From Gammaproteobacteria bacterium (lineage in GTDB: Bacteria; Pseudomonadota; Gammaproteobacteria; Pseudomonadales; Azotimanducaceae): a stretch of 45,367 bases of DNA. The stretch spans positions 1 to 45,367 of the forward strand of contig JAPOVK010000041.1 in assembly GCA_026708185.1 (NCBI GenBank). The letters run 5' to 3'. The number at the start of each line of letters is the position of its first letter. The first letter of the stretch is position 1. Below are positions 19,550 through 28,577 of the stretch, piece after piece. Below the pieces are notes generated by a model. The model ran no database searches. It was not told the origin of the DNA and saw only the letters and a program-made list of their open reading frames with translations. The position numbers and the translations under genes were made by a program.

Positions 19550-19858
19550 GTAGCGACGTTTCTTTAGAGCCGCGCAGTGTACGCCAATGGCCGTGGCCAG
19601 ATGCAGTGGAGCGCGGGTGTTTGGGCGTACATTCTGCGACGCCGGAGAACGCGGCGCGTTTTCCGTGTCGCGTCGCCCTGAGGCGACGGGCCTAGTGTGA
19701 TCACGCGCTTACTGCGCATTGTTGCATGCGTGGCGCAGGCCCCCCGCGCTCCCCGGCTGAGGGCTCCTTCACACTCCCTGCGGTTTGCCCCAATGCTCCG
19801 TCCATGCGGGACGTGGTAGAGTGCCAAGTTGGTATCGGGCACGACCGGGAAGTACGGT
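19550..19858. other. Divergent gatC/mreB promoter region
   Basis: A 309 bp gene-free interval that must carry the promoters of gatCAB (leftward) and mreBCD (rightward). A hairpin with CGTCGCC arms (19671-19677 and 19682-19688, CTGA loop) lies in the middle. A GTGATCAC palindrome follows at about 19697-19704. A truncated copy of the 45 bp palindromic repeat sits at 19739-19767. I could not assign a confident -35/-10 pair for either direction. Confidence 0.5.
19739..19767 (-). repeat. Truncated copy of the 45 bp palindromic repeat
   Basis: Reading the minus strand, this begins GGAGCCCTCAGCCGGGGAGC and continues into one hairpin arm, differing by one base from GCGAGGGGC. The second arm is missing. 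It is in the same orientation as the copies in murD and rsmH. It lies about 90 bp before the mreB start codon, inside the probable promoter or leader region. Confidence 0.75.
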
Positions 19859-20899
19859 TTGAAGCTCCTAGGCGGACGTTTCTCGCGCGATCTGGCGATT
19901 GACCTCGGCACGGCGAATACGCTGGTCTACTCCCGTGATCAGGGCATCATTCTCGACGAGCCGTCGGTCGTGGCGATCCGCAATGACGGCAACCGCCACC
20001 ATCGCGTAATCGCCGTCGGTCTGGACGCCAAGCGGATGCTCGGCCGCACGCCCGCCAACATCCGCGCGATCCGCCCGCTCAAGGACGGCGTCATCGCGGA
20101 TTTCGCGGTCACAGAGGAAATGCTCAAGCATTTCATCTCGAAGGTGCACCAGGACTCCTGGATCCGACCCAGCCCTAGGGTCCTGATCAGCGTGCCATGC
20201 AAGTCGACCCCGGTGGAGCGCAAGGCGATCCGGGAATCCGCCAAGTCGGCCGGCGCGCGCGACGTCCGCCTGATCGAAGAACCCATGGCGGCCGCGCTCG
20301 GTGCGGGTCTGCCGGTTCACGAGGCGATCGGCACCATGGTCGTGGACATCGGCGGCGGCACCACCGAGATCGCCATCATCTCGTTGAGCGGTGTCGTGTA
20401 TTCCGACACTGTTCGCGTCGGCGGCGACCGATTCGACGAGACCATCATCAACTATGTCCGCCGAACCAAGGGGAGCCTAATCGGCGAGGCCAACTCCGAG
20501 CAGATCAAGCAACAGATCGGCGTCGCCTACCAACAGGCGGAGGACGACGTCCAGGAGATCACGGTTCGCGGCCACAACCTGTCCCTTGGCGTGCCGCGGA
20601 GCTTCAAGCTCAACAGCAACGATCTCCTGGAAGCCCTGCGGGACCCGCTCGCAATGATCGTACAGGCGGTCAAGAATGCGCTCGAGGCCACGCCGCCCGA
20701 ACTGTCGGGGGACATCGCCGAGACCGGCGTCGTCCTGACCGGCGGCGGCGCGCTGCTGAAGGACCTCGACGTGCTCGTTGCGGAAGAGACCGGCTTGCCG
20801 GTGATCATCGCCGAGCAGCCGTTGACCTGCGTCGCCCGCGGTGGCGGGCGGGCACTCGAGGACTTCGAGGGGTACGCCGACTTGCTCTGGGACGAGTAG
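19859..20899 (+). CDS. mreB: Rod-shape actin homologue MreB
   Basis: A protein of 346 residues. Actin-fold phosphate loops are [11 protein letters not shown] and [16 protein letters not shown], with [61 protein letters not shown] and [14 protein letters not shown]. MreB filaments lie under the inner membrane and direct lateral-wall synthesis with MreC, MreD, RodA and PBP2. The TTG at 19859 ([20 protein letters not shown]) gives the usual length and has GGGAAG upstream; a further TTG at 19829 would add ten residues. It heads mreB-mreC-mreD-maf and indicates a rod-shaped cell. Confidence 0.96.
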   Translation: MKLLGGRFSRDLAIDLGTANTLVYSRDQGIILDEPSVVAIRNDGNRHHRVIAVGLDAKRMLGRTPANIRAIRPLKDGVIADFAVTEEMLKHFISKVHQDSWIRPSPRVLISVPCKSTPVERKAIRESAKSAGARDVRLIEEPMAAALGAGLPVHEAIGTMVVDIGGGTTEIAIISLSGVVYSDTVRVGGDRFDETIINYVRRTKGSLIGEANSEQIKQQIGVAYQQAEDDVQEITVRGHNLSLGVPRSFKLNSNDLLEALRDPLAMIVQAVKNALEATPPELSGDIAETGVVLTGGGALLKDLDVLVAEETGLPVIIAEQPLTCVARGGGRALEDFEGYADLLWDE

Positions 20900-21023
20900 G
20901 CCACCTTCACCAAACTAGCCATAGGGATGCGTCGCTTTCATCGCGCGATCGCCCGTAGGCGTTGCGAAACATCGGCTTAAGTGCAAGGATTCCGCCGCCG
21001 CAAGACCAACAGGCAGCCCCATC

Positions 21024-21923
21024 GTGCTCGGCAGGTCCTCGAGATCCCCGCGCCGGCGACGGCAACCGACCGCTGATTCCCTGTTCGCCCGGCAGCGAAG
21101 CGGCATCTACAGGCTGTCGCTGTTGGTCATGCTGTCGGGCTTATTGATGGTCGTGGATCAGAACACGCGGTGGCTCGCGCCTGCCAGGTTCGTGATCGGT
21201 ACCGCCCTCGACCCGTTGGAGTTCGCTGCGCGCTCGCCCTATCTCGCCTTCCGCGAGATCGCCGACTTTTTCACCGACCGCGCCACCTTGCAGGACCGCC
21301 TGACGGCCTTGGAGGACGAGAACCTCGAACTCAAGGCGGTGCTACTGCGGTTCGATGCCATCGCCCAGGAAAACGACACGTTGCGGGCGCTGCTGAACTC
21401 CCAAGCTCCGCTGGCACACACGACCTTGATCGCCGAACTGATCGCCCTCGTTCCGGAACCCGCGGAAGCGATCCTGGACAAGGGACGGCGCCACGGTGTC
21501 CGCGTCGGGCAGCCCGTGATCGATGCGGCAGGCCTTTTCGGCCAAGTCGTGGAAACGACCGCTATCACCAGCAACGTGCGCCTAGTCACCGACCCGTCCC
21601 ACGCCGTGCCGGTGTACGTCCTCCGTAACGGCGTGCGAGCGATCGCAGTCGGCGACGGCTTGGGCAACCTGACGCTCAAGTACGCTGCCGCGACACTAGA
21701 CGTGCGCGTTGGCGACGAGTTGAACTGTTCCGGGCTCGGCGGACGCTTCCCGTACGGATACCCGGTCGGCGTCGTCACCGGGACGACGCAGGACGCGGCC
21801 GAACCGTTCCTGCGCACGACCATCAAGCCCCGCGCGGCGCTCGATCGGTCCCGCCATCTGTTGGTGCTGACCGGCATTCCAGGGGATCGAGCCCGCGTCG
21901 ACGGAGCGTCAATTAGTGACTAA
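21024..21923 (+). CDS. mreC: Rod-shape protein MreC
   Basis: A protein of 299 residues with a basic cytoplasmic N-terminus (RSSRSPRRRRQP), one membrane helix (YRLSLLVMLSGLLMVVDQ), a coiled coil (LQDRLTALEDENLELKAVLLRFDAIAQENDTLRALL) and the periplasmic beta-barrel domain (DKGRRHGVRVGQPVIDAAGLFGQVVETTAITSNVRLVTDPSHAVPV, CSGLGGRFPYGYPVGVV). MreC links MreB to the wall-synthesis enzymes. The start is GTG. The stop overlaps the mreD start by eight bases. Confidence 0.93.
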   Translation: MLGRSSRSPRRRRQPTADSLFARQRSGIYRLSLLVMLSGLLMVVDQNTRWLAPARFVIGTALDPLEFAARSPYLAFREIADFFTDRATLQDRLTALEDENLELKAVLLRFDAIAQENDTLRALLNSQAPLAHTTLIAELIALVPEPAEAILDKGRRHGVRVGQPVIDAAGLFGQVVETTAITSNVRLVTDPSHAVPVYVLRNGVRAIAVGDGLGNLTLKYAAATLDVRVGDELNCSGLGGRFPYGYPVGVVTGTTQDAAEPFLRTTIKPRAALDRSRHLLVLTGIPGDRARVDGASISD

Positions 21924-22401
21924 CCGGTACGCGCTGGTCGCGGCGACCGTCCTCGGCGCACTGCTCCTCACCGCCGCTCGTTTGCCCGTCGAAGCGCCGG
22001 AGTGGGTGCGCTGGCTCCGGCCCGACTGGGCACTGGCCGTGTTGCTGTATTGGACCTTGATCGCCCCCGCGCGCCTGGCGATCGTTTGGGCATGGCTGAT
22101 GGGCATTCTCGTCGATGTGCTTTACGGCGATCTGCTCGGCCTGCATGCCATGACCCTCGCGTTGGCGGTCTTCGCCACCGCACGATTCCAGCAGCGGCTA
22201 GTGCTTTTCAAGCTGCTACAGCAAGCCGGTTTCGTCGCCGGCGCCGCCTTGGCCACGGAGCTTGCCCGAGCGCTGTTCCGGGCCGCGGCGGTGGGCGCTG
22301 ATGTTTCGCCATTCCTGCTGGTGCCGCCGCTGGCAACGGCCGCCGTGTTCGTGCTGCTTGTGGTCGCGGTCCCGCGGCAGACGAAACGGTTCGTCGAGTG
22401 A
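21916..22401 (+). CDS. mreD: Rod-shape membrane protein MreD
   Basis: A hydrophobic protein of 161 residues with about five membrane helices. It matches MreD in WALAVLLYWTLIAPARLAIVWAWLMGILVDVLYGDLLGLHAMTLALAVF. It works with MreC in the elongation complex. Start GTG, overlapping mreC; its stop overlaps the maf start as GTGA. Confidence 0.9.
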   Translation: MTNRYALVAATVLGALLLTAARLPVEAPEWVRWLRPDWALAVLLYWTLIAPARLAIVWAWLMGILVDVLYGDLLGLHAMTLALAVFATARFQQRLVLFKLLQQAGFVAGAALATELARALFRAAAVGADVSPFLLVPPLATAAVFVLLVVAVPRQTKRFVE

Positions 22402-22979
22402 CACCGGAACACATCGTCCTCGCATCGTCGTCTCCACGCCGCGCCGCCCTGCTTCGCCAAGCGCGTATCCCGTTCCGCGTCCAAACACCCGACGTCGACG
22501 AGACGGCCGAAGCCGGCGAGTCCGGACAGGACTACGTCACAAGGCTTGCCCGGACGAAGGCGCGCGCGGTCCGCGAATCGTTACCCGTGGTGGCTGCGGA
22601 CACGGTGGTCACCATCGATGGCCAATTGCTTGGCAAACCCCGGGACAAGCCGCATTTCGTCACCATGATGCGCACCCTCTCGGGCCGCGAGCATCGCGTG
22701 CTCACCGCCGTCGCCCTGCGCTGGGGCGTGCGCGAGGCCGTCCGCACAGTCGGCGCAATGGTCACCCTGCGCCATATCGCGCCCGCCGAGATCGATGCCT
22801 ACTGGTCCACCGGCGAACCCCAAGACAAGGCCGGGGGCTACGGCATCCAAGGGCTCGGCGGCACATTCGTGCGCATGGTGCACGGCAGCTATCACGCCGT
22901 CGTCGGCTTGCCATTGGCCGAAACCGAGGAGTTGCTGGCGGCCTTCGGAATCGATGCGTGGCACTGGCGGACGAGTTGA
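22398..22979 (+). CDS. maf: Maf-family nucleoside triphosphate pyrophosphatase
   Basis: A protein of 193 residues with HIVLASSSPRRAALLRQ at the N-terminus, then VVAADTVVTIDGQLLGKPRD with the catalytic Asp, MMRTLSGREHRVLTAVAL and DKAGGYGIQGLGGTFVRMVHGSYHAVVGLPL. This is the YhdE-type subfamily, which hydrolyses dTTP, UTP and modified pyrimidine nucleotides as house-cleaning. Start GTG overlapping the mreD stop. Maf next to mreBCD and rng is the common gammaproteobacterial order. Confidence 0.94.
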   Translation: MTPEHIVLASSSPRRAALLRQARIPFRVQTPDVDETAEAGESGQDYVTRLARTKARAVRESLPVVAADTVVTIDGQLLGKPRDKPHFVTMMRTLSGREHRVLTAVALRWGVREAVRTVGAMVTLRHIAPAEIDAYWSTGEPQDKAGGYGIQGLGGTFVRMVHGSYHAVVGLPLAETEELLAAFGIDAWHWRTS

Positions 22980-23130
22980 TTCCCGACCGGGGCGGCGCCG
23001 ATGCCGCATTCGACAGAGGCACGACAACGCGCCCCACACGGTCGGCGGGGCGATGTGCGGGCAAAACGCCGCCCGCGGTGGGAGAATGGCGAAAAAACTC
23101 AAGCGGCAACGCCACTGAAGGAACCACCCG

Positions 23131-24750
23131 GTGTCCGAACAACTCCTCGTTGACACCAACGCGTTTGAAACGCGCATCGCCCTGTTGCGCGATGGCGAGC
23201 CGGTCGAAATCCACCTGCAGCGCCCGGCCAGCGACCCGAAGGCCCGACCGGGAAGCCTGGTCGGTAACATCTACCTAGGCAGGGTCGCGCGTATTGCACC
23301 CGCAATCCAGGCTGCATTCGTAGATATCGGGACGCAAGCGCTCGGCGCGCTGTTCAACGAGCCGTACCGAACCGATTTCGACACGGGGGCAACTCCACGC
23401 GGGACGAATGGCGCCGGGCCTGTCCGGGAAGGCGATCACATCCTGGTCCAGGTCGCCAGGGAGCCGCTGAAGGGTCGCGGCGGAGGCCACGGCAAGGGGC
23501 CGAGACTCAGCGCCAATCCTTCACTCGTCGGCCGCTACGTGGTGGCTTTTCCGTTGGCAACGCGCACGGGCCGCGAAGGGCTCGCCACTGAGTACGGGCC
23601 GGGAGAGCCTTCAGCCGGGGAGCGCGAGGGGCTCGCCCCCCGCAAGGAGCGGGTCAACCTGTCGCGCCGACTCGTCGCCGACGGCGAGCGCAGCCGCCTC
23701 GGCACACTCGTGGCCGACGTCCTCCAAGACCTCGGCCTGCCATGGGACTGCATCGTGCGGACCGCGGCCGCAGGCGCCACGCGCACGGAGATCGCGGCCG
23801 ACATCGCCTATCTATGTCGCCTCTGGCAGCAGATTCGGCACCGGCAAGAACGCACTCAGGCGGCACCAAAACTCCTGTTTCACGAGCTACCCGCCATGCT
23901 ACGCACGGTCCGCGATTTGGCGGGGCCGACCTTAGGCACGATCCTCGTGAACGACGACGACGCCTGCGCCACCGTTCGTAGTCACGTCGAAGCGCATTTC
24001 CCCGCCTTTCGCGACAAGGTCGTGCGCTATCGAAGCACGCGACCGCTGTTCGACGCCTATGGCGTGGAAGCTGCCGTCGACAGCATTCTCGACCCCCGCG
24101 TCGAACTCCCAAGCGGCGGCCAACTGGTGATCGAGCACACCGAGGCCATGACCACCATCGACGTCGACAGCGGTATCGCATTGGATTCCGCCAACCGGGC
24201 TGAGACGGCCCTCGTGACCAATCTGGAAGCCGCTACGGCCATACCGCGTCAACTGCGCTTGCGCAACATCGGCGGCATCATCGTCGTGGACTTCATCGGC
24301 ATGGTCGCGGACGAACACCGCGACCGGGTGCACCGCACACTCCTCGAGGCCGCGAACGACGACCCGGCGCGGTTCACCGCCTCGGGATTCTCCGACCTCG
24401 GCCTCGTGGAAATCAGTCGGCGCCGGATCCGCGACAGCCTGCTCAGCCAGTTGAGCGGCGATTGCCCGGATTGCGTCGGGCGGGGCTACGCCAAGTCGGC
24501 GCAGAGCACGTGTTTCGACATATTCCGCACGCTGTTGCGTCGCACAGCCGTCGACGGCCCCGGTCTCTCGAGCTACGTCCTGCACGCTGCGGAAGCGGTC
24601 GTCGACCGCTTGCTCGACGAGGACGCGCACCACCTCGCCGCCCTCGTAGGCCGAACGGGGCGAAACGTGGAACTCCAAGTGGAGCCGGCCTATCGAAACG
24701 ACCAGTTCGACCTCATCGGCGTGCCAAGGCCCGGAACGGAAACAGCATGA
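23131..24750 (+). CDS. rng: Ribonuclease G with an in-frame repeat insertion
   Basis: An RNase E/G-family protein of 539 residues: start LLVDTNAFETRIALLRDGEPVEIHLQRP, S1 domain VGNIYLGRVARIAPAIQAAFVDIG, then VQVAREPLKGRGGGHGKGPRLS. The catalytic Asp motifs are TTIDVDSG and GGIIVVDFIGM, and the zinc-link cysteines are in GDCPDCVGRGY. RNase G trims the 5' end of 16S rRNA and degrades some mRNAs. Between RYVVAFPL and VNLSRRL, where the family has a short GVSxRI loop, residues 159-173 ([15 protein letters not shown]) are encoded by one copy of the 45 bp palindromic repeat. The start is GTG, preceded by AAGGAA. The stop overlaps the yhdP start as ATGA. Confidence 0.95.
   Translation: MSEQLLVDTNAFETRIALLRDGEPVEIHLQRPASDPKARPGSLVGNIYLGRVARIAPAIQAAFVDIGTQALGALFNEPYRTDFDTGATPRGTNGAGPVREGDHILVQVAREPLKGRGGGHGKGPRLSANPSLVGRYVVAFPLATRTGREGLATEYGPGEPSAGEREGLAPRKERVNLSRRLVADGERSRLGTLVADVLQDLGLPWDCIVRTAAAGATRTEIAADIAYLCRLWQQIRHRQERTQAAPKLLFHELPAMLRTVRDLAGPTLGTILVNDDDACATVRSHVEAHFPAFRDKVVRYRSTRPLFDAYGVEAAVDSILDPRVELPSGGQLVIEHTEAMTTIDVDSGIALDSANRAETALVTNLEAATAIPRQLRLRNIGGIIVVDFIGMVADEHRDRVHRTLLEAANDDPARFTASGFSDLGLVEISRRRIRDSLLSQLSGDCPDCVGRGYAKSAQSTCFDIFRTLLRRTAVDGPGLSSYVLHAAEAVVDRLLDEDAHHLAALVGRTGRNVELQVEPAYRNDQFDLIGVPRPGTETA
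23604..23648 (+). repeat. 45 bp palindromic repeat inside rng coding sequence
   Basis: A single unit aligned base for base with the arrays at 32.5 and 35.2 kb: GAGCCTTCAGCC, GGGGAGC, then arms GCGAGGGGC and GCCCCCCGC around two bases. One base of the right arm is mutated (T to C). It is translated as [15 protein letters not shown] without shifting the frame. Confidence 0.85.
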
Positions 24751-27700
24751 ACGCATTGCTCCGCACGGCGTTCCTCATCGCCACCATCGCGGCGGTCAGT
24801 TTCGCCCTGGTGCAGGTGGTAGGCCGGGTCGTGTTCTGGCAGTTGCCGCACTTGGAGAGCGCGCTCAACGACGTGCTGGCCGACCAAGGCGTCGCCGTGC
24901 GAGGTATAGAAAGCCGCTGGAACGGGATCAACCCGGGCCTCTACGCCGATCGGATCGACTTCCCGGCCGGTCAGGCCAGGGGACTGGATTTCGAACTCGA
25001 CCTCTTGGAAAGCCTGGGCCGCAACCGAATCGTCGCACGGCGCCTGACCATCGCCGACGGTCGGGTCGCGTTCGACAAGACGGCGATGGGCTGGCAGTTG
25101 CGGGGCGCGTCAGGTGCAAGCGGATTCGATCTGCGCGCCCTTTTGACGCACAGCGACCAGGTCTGGCTCCGAGGTCGCATCGGTCTCTTTGGCCCGTCCC
25201 TGGCCGGCACCATCCACGTCGAGTCCATGCTCATCAACCAAGACGGCAACCATCGCTTCCACATCGGCCTGCAAACCGGCGCGAGTTGCCCGGATTGCGC
25301 GCTGACCATCGACGGAGACATCACGGCCGACGGTCCGGGCGCGGTGCGCGTAGCTGGCGAGTCGGTCGTGGTCGCCGGAGACCTCGTCGACTTGGCCGGA
25401 CTTGGTCCCCTGTATGCCGGCGCGACCGCGAAGCGTCTCGGCGTCGACCTCGGCGCTGATTGGCGCCGCGAGGCGACCGGCGAAGAACACTTGAGGCTCC
25501 ACCTGGCGGCCAACCTCGACGGCCTTCCGGGCGCTCCGGCGGCGGTCGGGCTAGACGCCGAAGCCTGGCGCGACACCACCGAGCGGTACCGCGGCCGAAT
25601 CGGCTCCCTGTCGCTCACGAGTGGAGAGGCCGCGTTCCGCCTCGACGGCGGTGGCTTCGTCGTCCGGCCGAGTGCCCGCGAAGCCGAGCTTTGGCTGCCG
25701 ACGCTCGCGCTCGATAGCCTTACGGGACCAGTCGCGCATGCCTTCGGCCCCAAGCACGTACTCGGCCGCCACATCGGCCGGCTGACACCGCGCGCCCAGA
25801 TCAGCGCGGCCGGCGTACATGTCGACGAGAGCGGCGTGGCCTTCCAAGGTCATGCATCCGAAGCCTCGATGACCGGTTACAAGGGCGTACCGGCAGTCGA
25901 CAACGCCACGTTCTCGTTCGCGGGCGGCCAGTACGCGGTACGCGCAACCATCGACAGTCGCGATGTGCTCTTGGCGTTTCCCGACTACCTCACGGCCTAC
26001 ACGACCCACGACGCGGCAACAGGATCGTTCACGTTCGTCTACGCCAGCGACCGTCTCGGCCTTCGCGGCGCGGACATCCTGATCCGCAAGGACGGGATGC
26101 AGGCCACCGGTAACTTCGCACTCGCGCGCCGCATCGGCGACTCGCACTCCCACGTCATCGTCGATGGCCGGGTCAACCAGGTCGACGTCGACATCGCTCG
26201 CGGATACGTGCCGCTCACGTTGTCGCCCGACCTGCGAGAATGGCTCCTCGACAGCGTGCGGTCGGGCGAGTTGACCGGAGCGCGCATGGTCTACCAAGGC
26301 CGCACGACGATCAACGACGACCTTCCCTGGCGCCGCTTCGAAATGAGCTCGCGCTTCGCCAACGCGACGGTTGCCTACCATGCTGACTGGCCAACGGCCA
26401 CGAACGCCGAAGGCGAACTCGCGGTCACCTCCCGTCGCACCCGGATGCACGGTCAAGCCGAGGCATTCGGGGTGCAACTGCCGGATCTCGCCGTCAGCGT
26501 CCGCCACGAGGCCGATGGGAGGGCGCGGACCGTCAACGCTGCAGCAGTCGAGCTCAGTTGTGAAACAACCGTATCGCGGCTGTTCGACTTCGCCCGCGCG
26601 ACGCCGATCCGCGACGCGTTGCCTTTCCTGTCGGACGCCTGGACCGGCGGCGGGCGGGTGAGCATCAGCGCGGCGTTGAACATACCGCTTGGCAACCGGC
26701 CGCTGAATCCTGGGGACGTAAGCGCCGACTTTGAGTTCCGCGACGCCTATCTGGACCTAGCGGACATCGGCCTCGCCTTCGCCGACATGGATGAGCGGCT
26801 TCATTTCGAGTATCCGGCGAACGTGACCAGCACCGCCCTCAAGGCGTCGCTGTTCGGCGAACCGGTGACGATCGCCATCACCTCGGATGCCGACAGCGTG
26901 CAGTTCAGCCTAGCGGGCAGCGCAACGCCAAATGACGCGTATCGGCTGATGGACATCGACGACCCGAAGATCGCCGAAGGCCGGTTCCGGTACGACGCCC
27001 TGTTCACGGTTTTTCCGGACGTGGACCGCGCCATGGAACTGCACGTCACCAGCGACCTCGAGGGCTTGACCGTTCGCTTGCCCCCGCCGCTCGCGAAGTC
27101 CGCGGACGACGCCCGGCCAATGACCGCCTCGATGCAGTTCCTCGACTCCCATGTCGCCGTTTCCGCACGCTACGGCGCAGCCGATGGCTGGCTGCACACC
27201 GCCGACGGCAGCATCCGCGCTGGTTCCATCGGCATCGGCGCCAGCGTGCCCATGATCGACGCGGCCGAAGGGCGGGTCGTGTTGGGCGGCGGGGTCCAGG
27301 AGATCGACTCCGAGACCATGACCGAGTTGCTGGCACCCTCGGCCGGTGTCGATCGCCCTTTCGCCTGGGAACTGCGTCGCTTCTCGGTTGGCCGGATGAC
27401 GCTCGACGCGTTCACCATCACCGACGCTGTACTCGACGGCTTCTCCGATGCCGGCGAGGTGAGTTTCGCCATCGACGCCGCCGAACTCGAGGGGACTGTC
27501 GCCAAGTCCGGCGACGCCCCGTGGCGCGTCAAGTTGAACGAACTGCGTCTCCCCGCTCCGGAAGGCGAGGGCGACCCGCTGACCGCGGCTGCCATGGACC
27601 GGGTACTTCCCGCCGACGTCGAACTCGACCGCGTCATCATTGGCGACGAGGACTACGGCTCGTGGAAGCTTGGCATGCGTCCCGACGCCAACGGCGTGAC

Positions 27701-28577
27701 CCTCACCGACGTCGTCGCCAACGTACGCGGCTTGCACATCGAGTCCAGCCGTGACGTTTACTGGTCCCGCACCGGCGAGACGGACTTCGACGGCGAGGTC
27801 TCCGCCGGGAACCTGCACGATGTGCTCCCGTTGTGGGGTTTCGCACCTAGCGTCGAATCGGAGGCCTTTCACGCCTCGGGTCACGTGCGCTGGCCGGGGT
27901 CGCCGCTCAACTTCGACCTGGCCCACCTTTCAGGCGATGCGCGACTGCACGTGACGAACGGCCGCTTTCTCGACGTCGCCCAAGGCGCGACGCCGATCCT
28001 GAGCCTGATCAACTTCTCCACGGTCGCCAAGCGGATGAATCTCGACTTCTCGGATGTGTTTGGCTCAGGCGTCAGTTTCGAGGAAGTCATCGCCAACTTG
28101 ACGGTGGACGACGGCTTGGCGCGGTTTACGAAGGCCGCGGAAATCGTGGGCACGGGATCGAGCTTCCGACTCGCCGGGACCGTGGACCTCGACAGCGGCG
28201 CGCTTGACAATGAGATGGTGGTAACGCTACCGGTTCACGCCAGCCTCCCTTGGGTCGCCGGGTTCCTCGCACTGTCCAACCCGCCCGGCGCTGCCGCGGT
28301 GGTTGTGGGCCGCCAGGTCTTCAAGGACCAGATCAGGCGGCTGACCAGCGGCAAATACCGGATAAGCGGCACGTACGAGGAGCCCGAGGTGGAGTTCGAG
28401 GGCCCCTTCGCCGATCATGCCGACGTCGCGGCGGGGGGCGAACGAACGGCGGGCCCACCGGGCAACAGCGGCGAGGACGCGCCGGAATCCGTTGCGCCGA
28501 CGGCGTCCACCGCACCCCCGCGAACCGCGCAAGCGCCGCCAAGCGACGTGATCGACGAAATGGAGACCGAACCGTGA
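24747..28577 (+). CDS. yhdP: YhdP-family large envelope protein (AsmA-like lipid transport)
   Basis: A protein of 1276 residues, the size of E. coli YhdP (about 1266). One N-terminal membrane helix (RTAFLIATIAAVSFALVQVVGRVVFW) is followed by a very long periplasmic beta-rich region of the AsmA/TamB-like kind (RRLTIADGRVAFDKTAMGWQLRG). The conserved C-terminal block is ILSLINFSTVAKRMNLDFSDVFGSGVSFEEV and GTGSSFRLAGTVDLDSGALDNEMVVTLPV, followed by GKYRISGTYEEPEVEFEGP. A low-complexity Pro/Ala tail ends it. The family, with TamB and YdbH, spans the periplasm and is implicated in phospholipid transport to the outer membrane. The ATG overlaps the rng stop; the stop overlaps the tldD GTG. Confidence 0.92.
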   Translation: MNALLRTAFLIATIAAVSFALVQVVGRVVFWQLPHLESALNDVLADQGVAVRGIESRWNGINPGLYADRIDFPAGQARGLDFELDLLESLGRNRIVARRLTIADGRVAFDKTAMGWQLRGASGASGFDLRALLTHSDQVWLRGRIGLFGPSLAGTIHVESMLINQDGNHRFHIGLQTGASCPDCALTIDGDITADGPGAVRVAGESVVVAGDLVDLAGLGPLYAGATAKRLGVDLGADWRREATGEEHLRLHLAANLDGLPGAPAAVGLDAEAWRDTTERYRGRIGSLSLTSGEAAFRLDGGGFVVRPSAREAELWLPTLALDSLTGPVAHAFGPKHVLGRHIGRLTPRAQISAAGVHVDESGVAFQGHASEASMTGYKGVPAVDNATFSFAGGQYAVRATIDSRDVLLAFPDYLTAYTTHDAATGSFTFVYASDRLGLRGADILIRKDGMQATGNFALARRIGDSHSHVIVDGRVNQVDVDIARGYVPLTLSPDLREWLLDSVRSGELTGARMVYQGRTTINDDLPWRRFEMSSRFANATVAYHADWPTATNAEGELAVTSRRTRMHGQAEAFGVQLPDLAVSVRHEADGRARTVNAAAVELSCETTVSRLFDFARATPIRDALPFLSDAWTGGGRVSISAALNIPLGNRPLNPGDVSADFEFRDAYLDLADIGLAFADMDERLHFEYPANVTSTALKASLFGEPVTIAITSDADSVQFSLAGSATPNDAYRLMDIDDPKIAEGRFRYDALFTVFPDVDRAMELHVTSDLEGLTVRLPPPLAKSADDARPMTASMQFLDSHVAVSARYGAADGWLHTADGSIRAGSIGIGASVPMIDAAEGRVVLGGGVQEIDSETMTELLAPSAGVDRPFAWELRRFSVGRMTLDAFTITDAVLDGFSDAGEVSFAIDAAELEGTVAKSGDAPWRVKLNELRLPAPEGEGDPLTAAAMDRVLPADVELDRVIIGDEDYGSWKLGMRPDANGVTLTDVVANVRGLHIESSRDVYWSRTGETDFDGEVSAGNLHDVLPLWGFAPSVESEAFHASGHVRWPGSPLNFDLAHLSGDARLHVTNGRFLDVAQGATPILSLINFSTVAKRMNLDFSDVFGSGVSFEEVIANLTVDDGLARFTKAAEIVGTGSSFRLAGTVDLDSGALDNEMVVTLPVHASLPWVAGFLALSNPPGAAAVVVGRQVFKDQIRRLTSGKYRISGTYEEPEVEFEGPFADHADVAAGGERTAGPPGNSGEDAPESVAPTASTAPPRTAQAPPSDVIDEMETEP

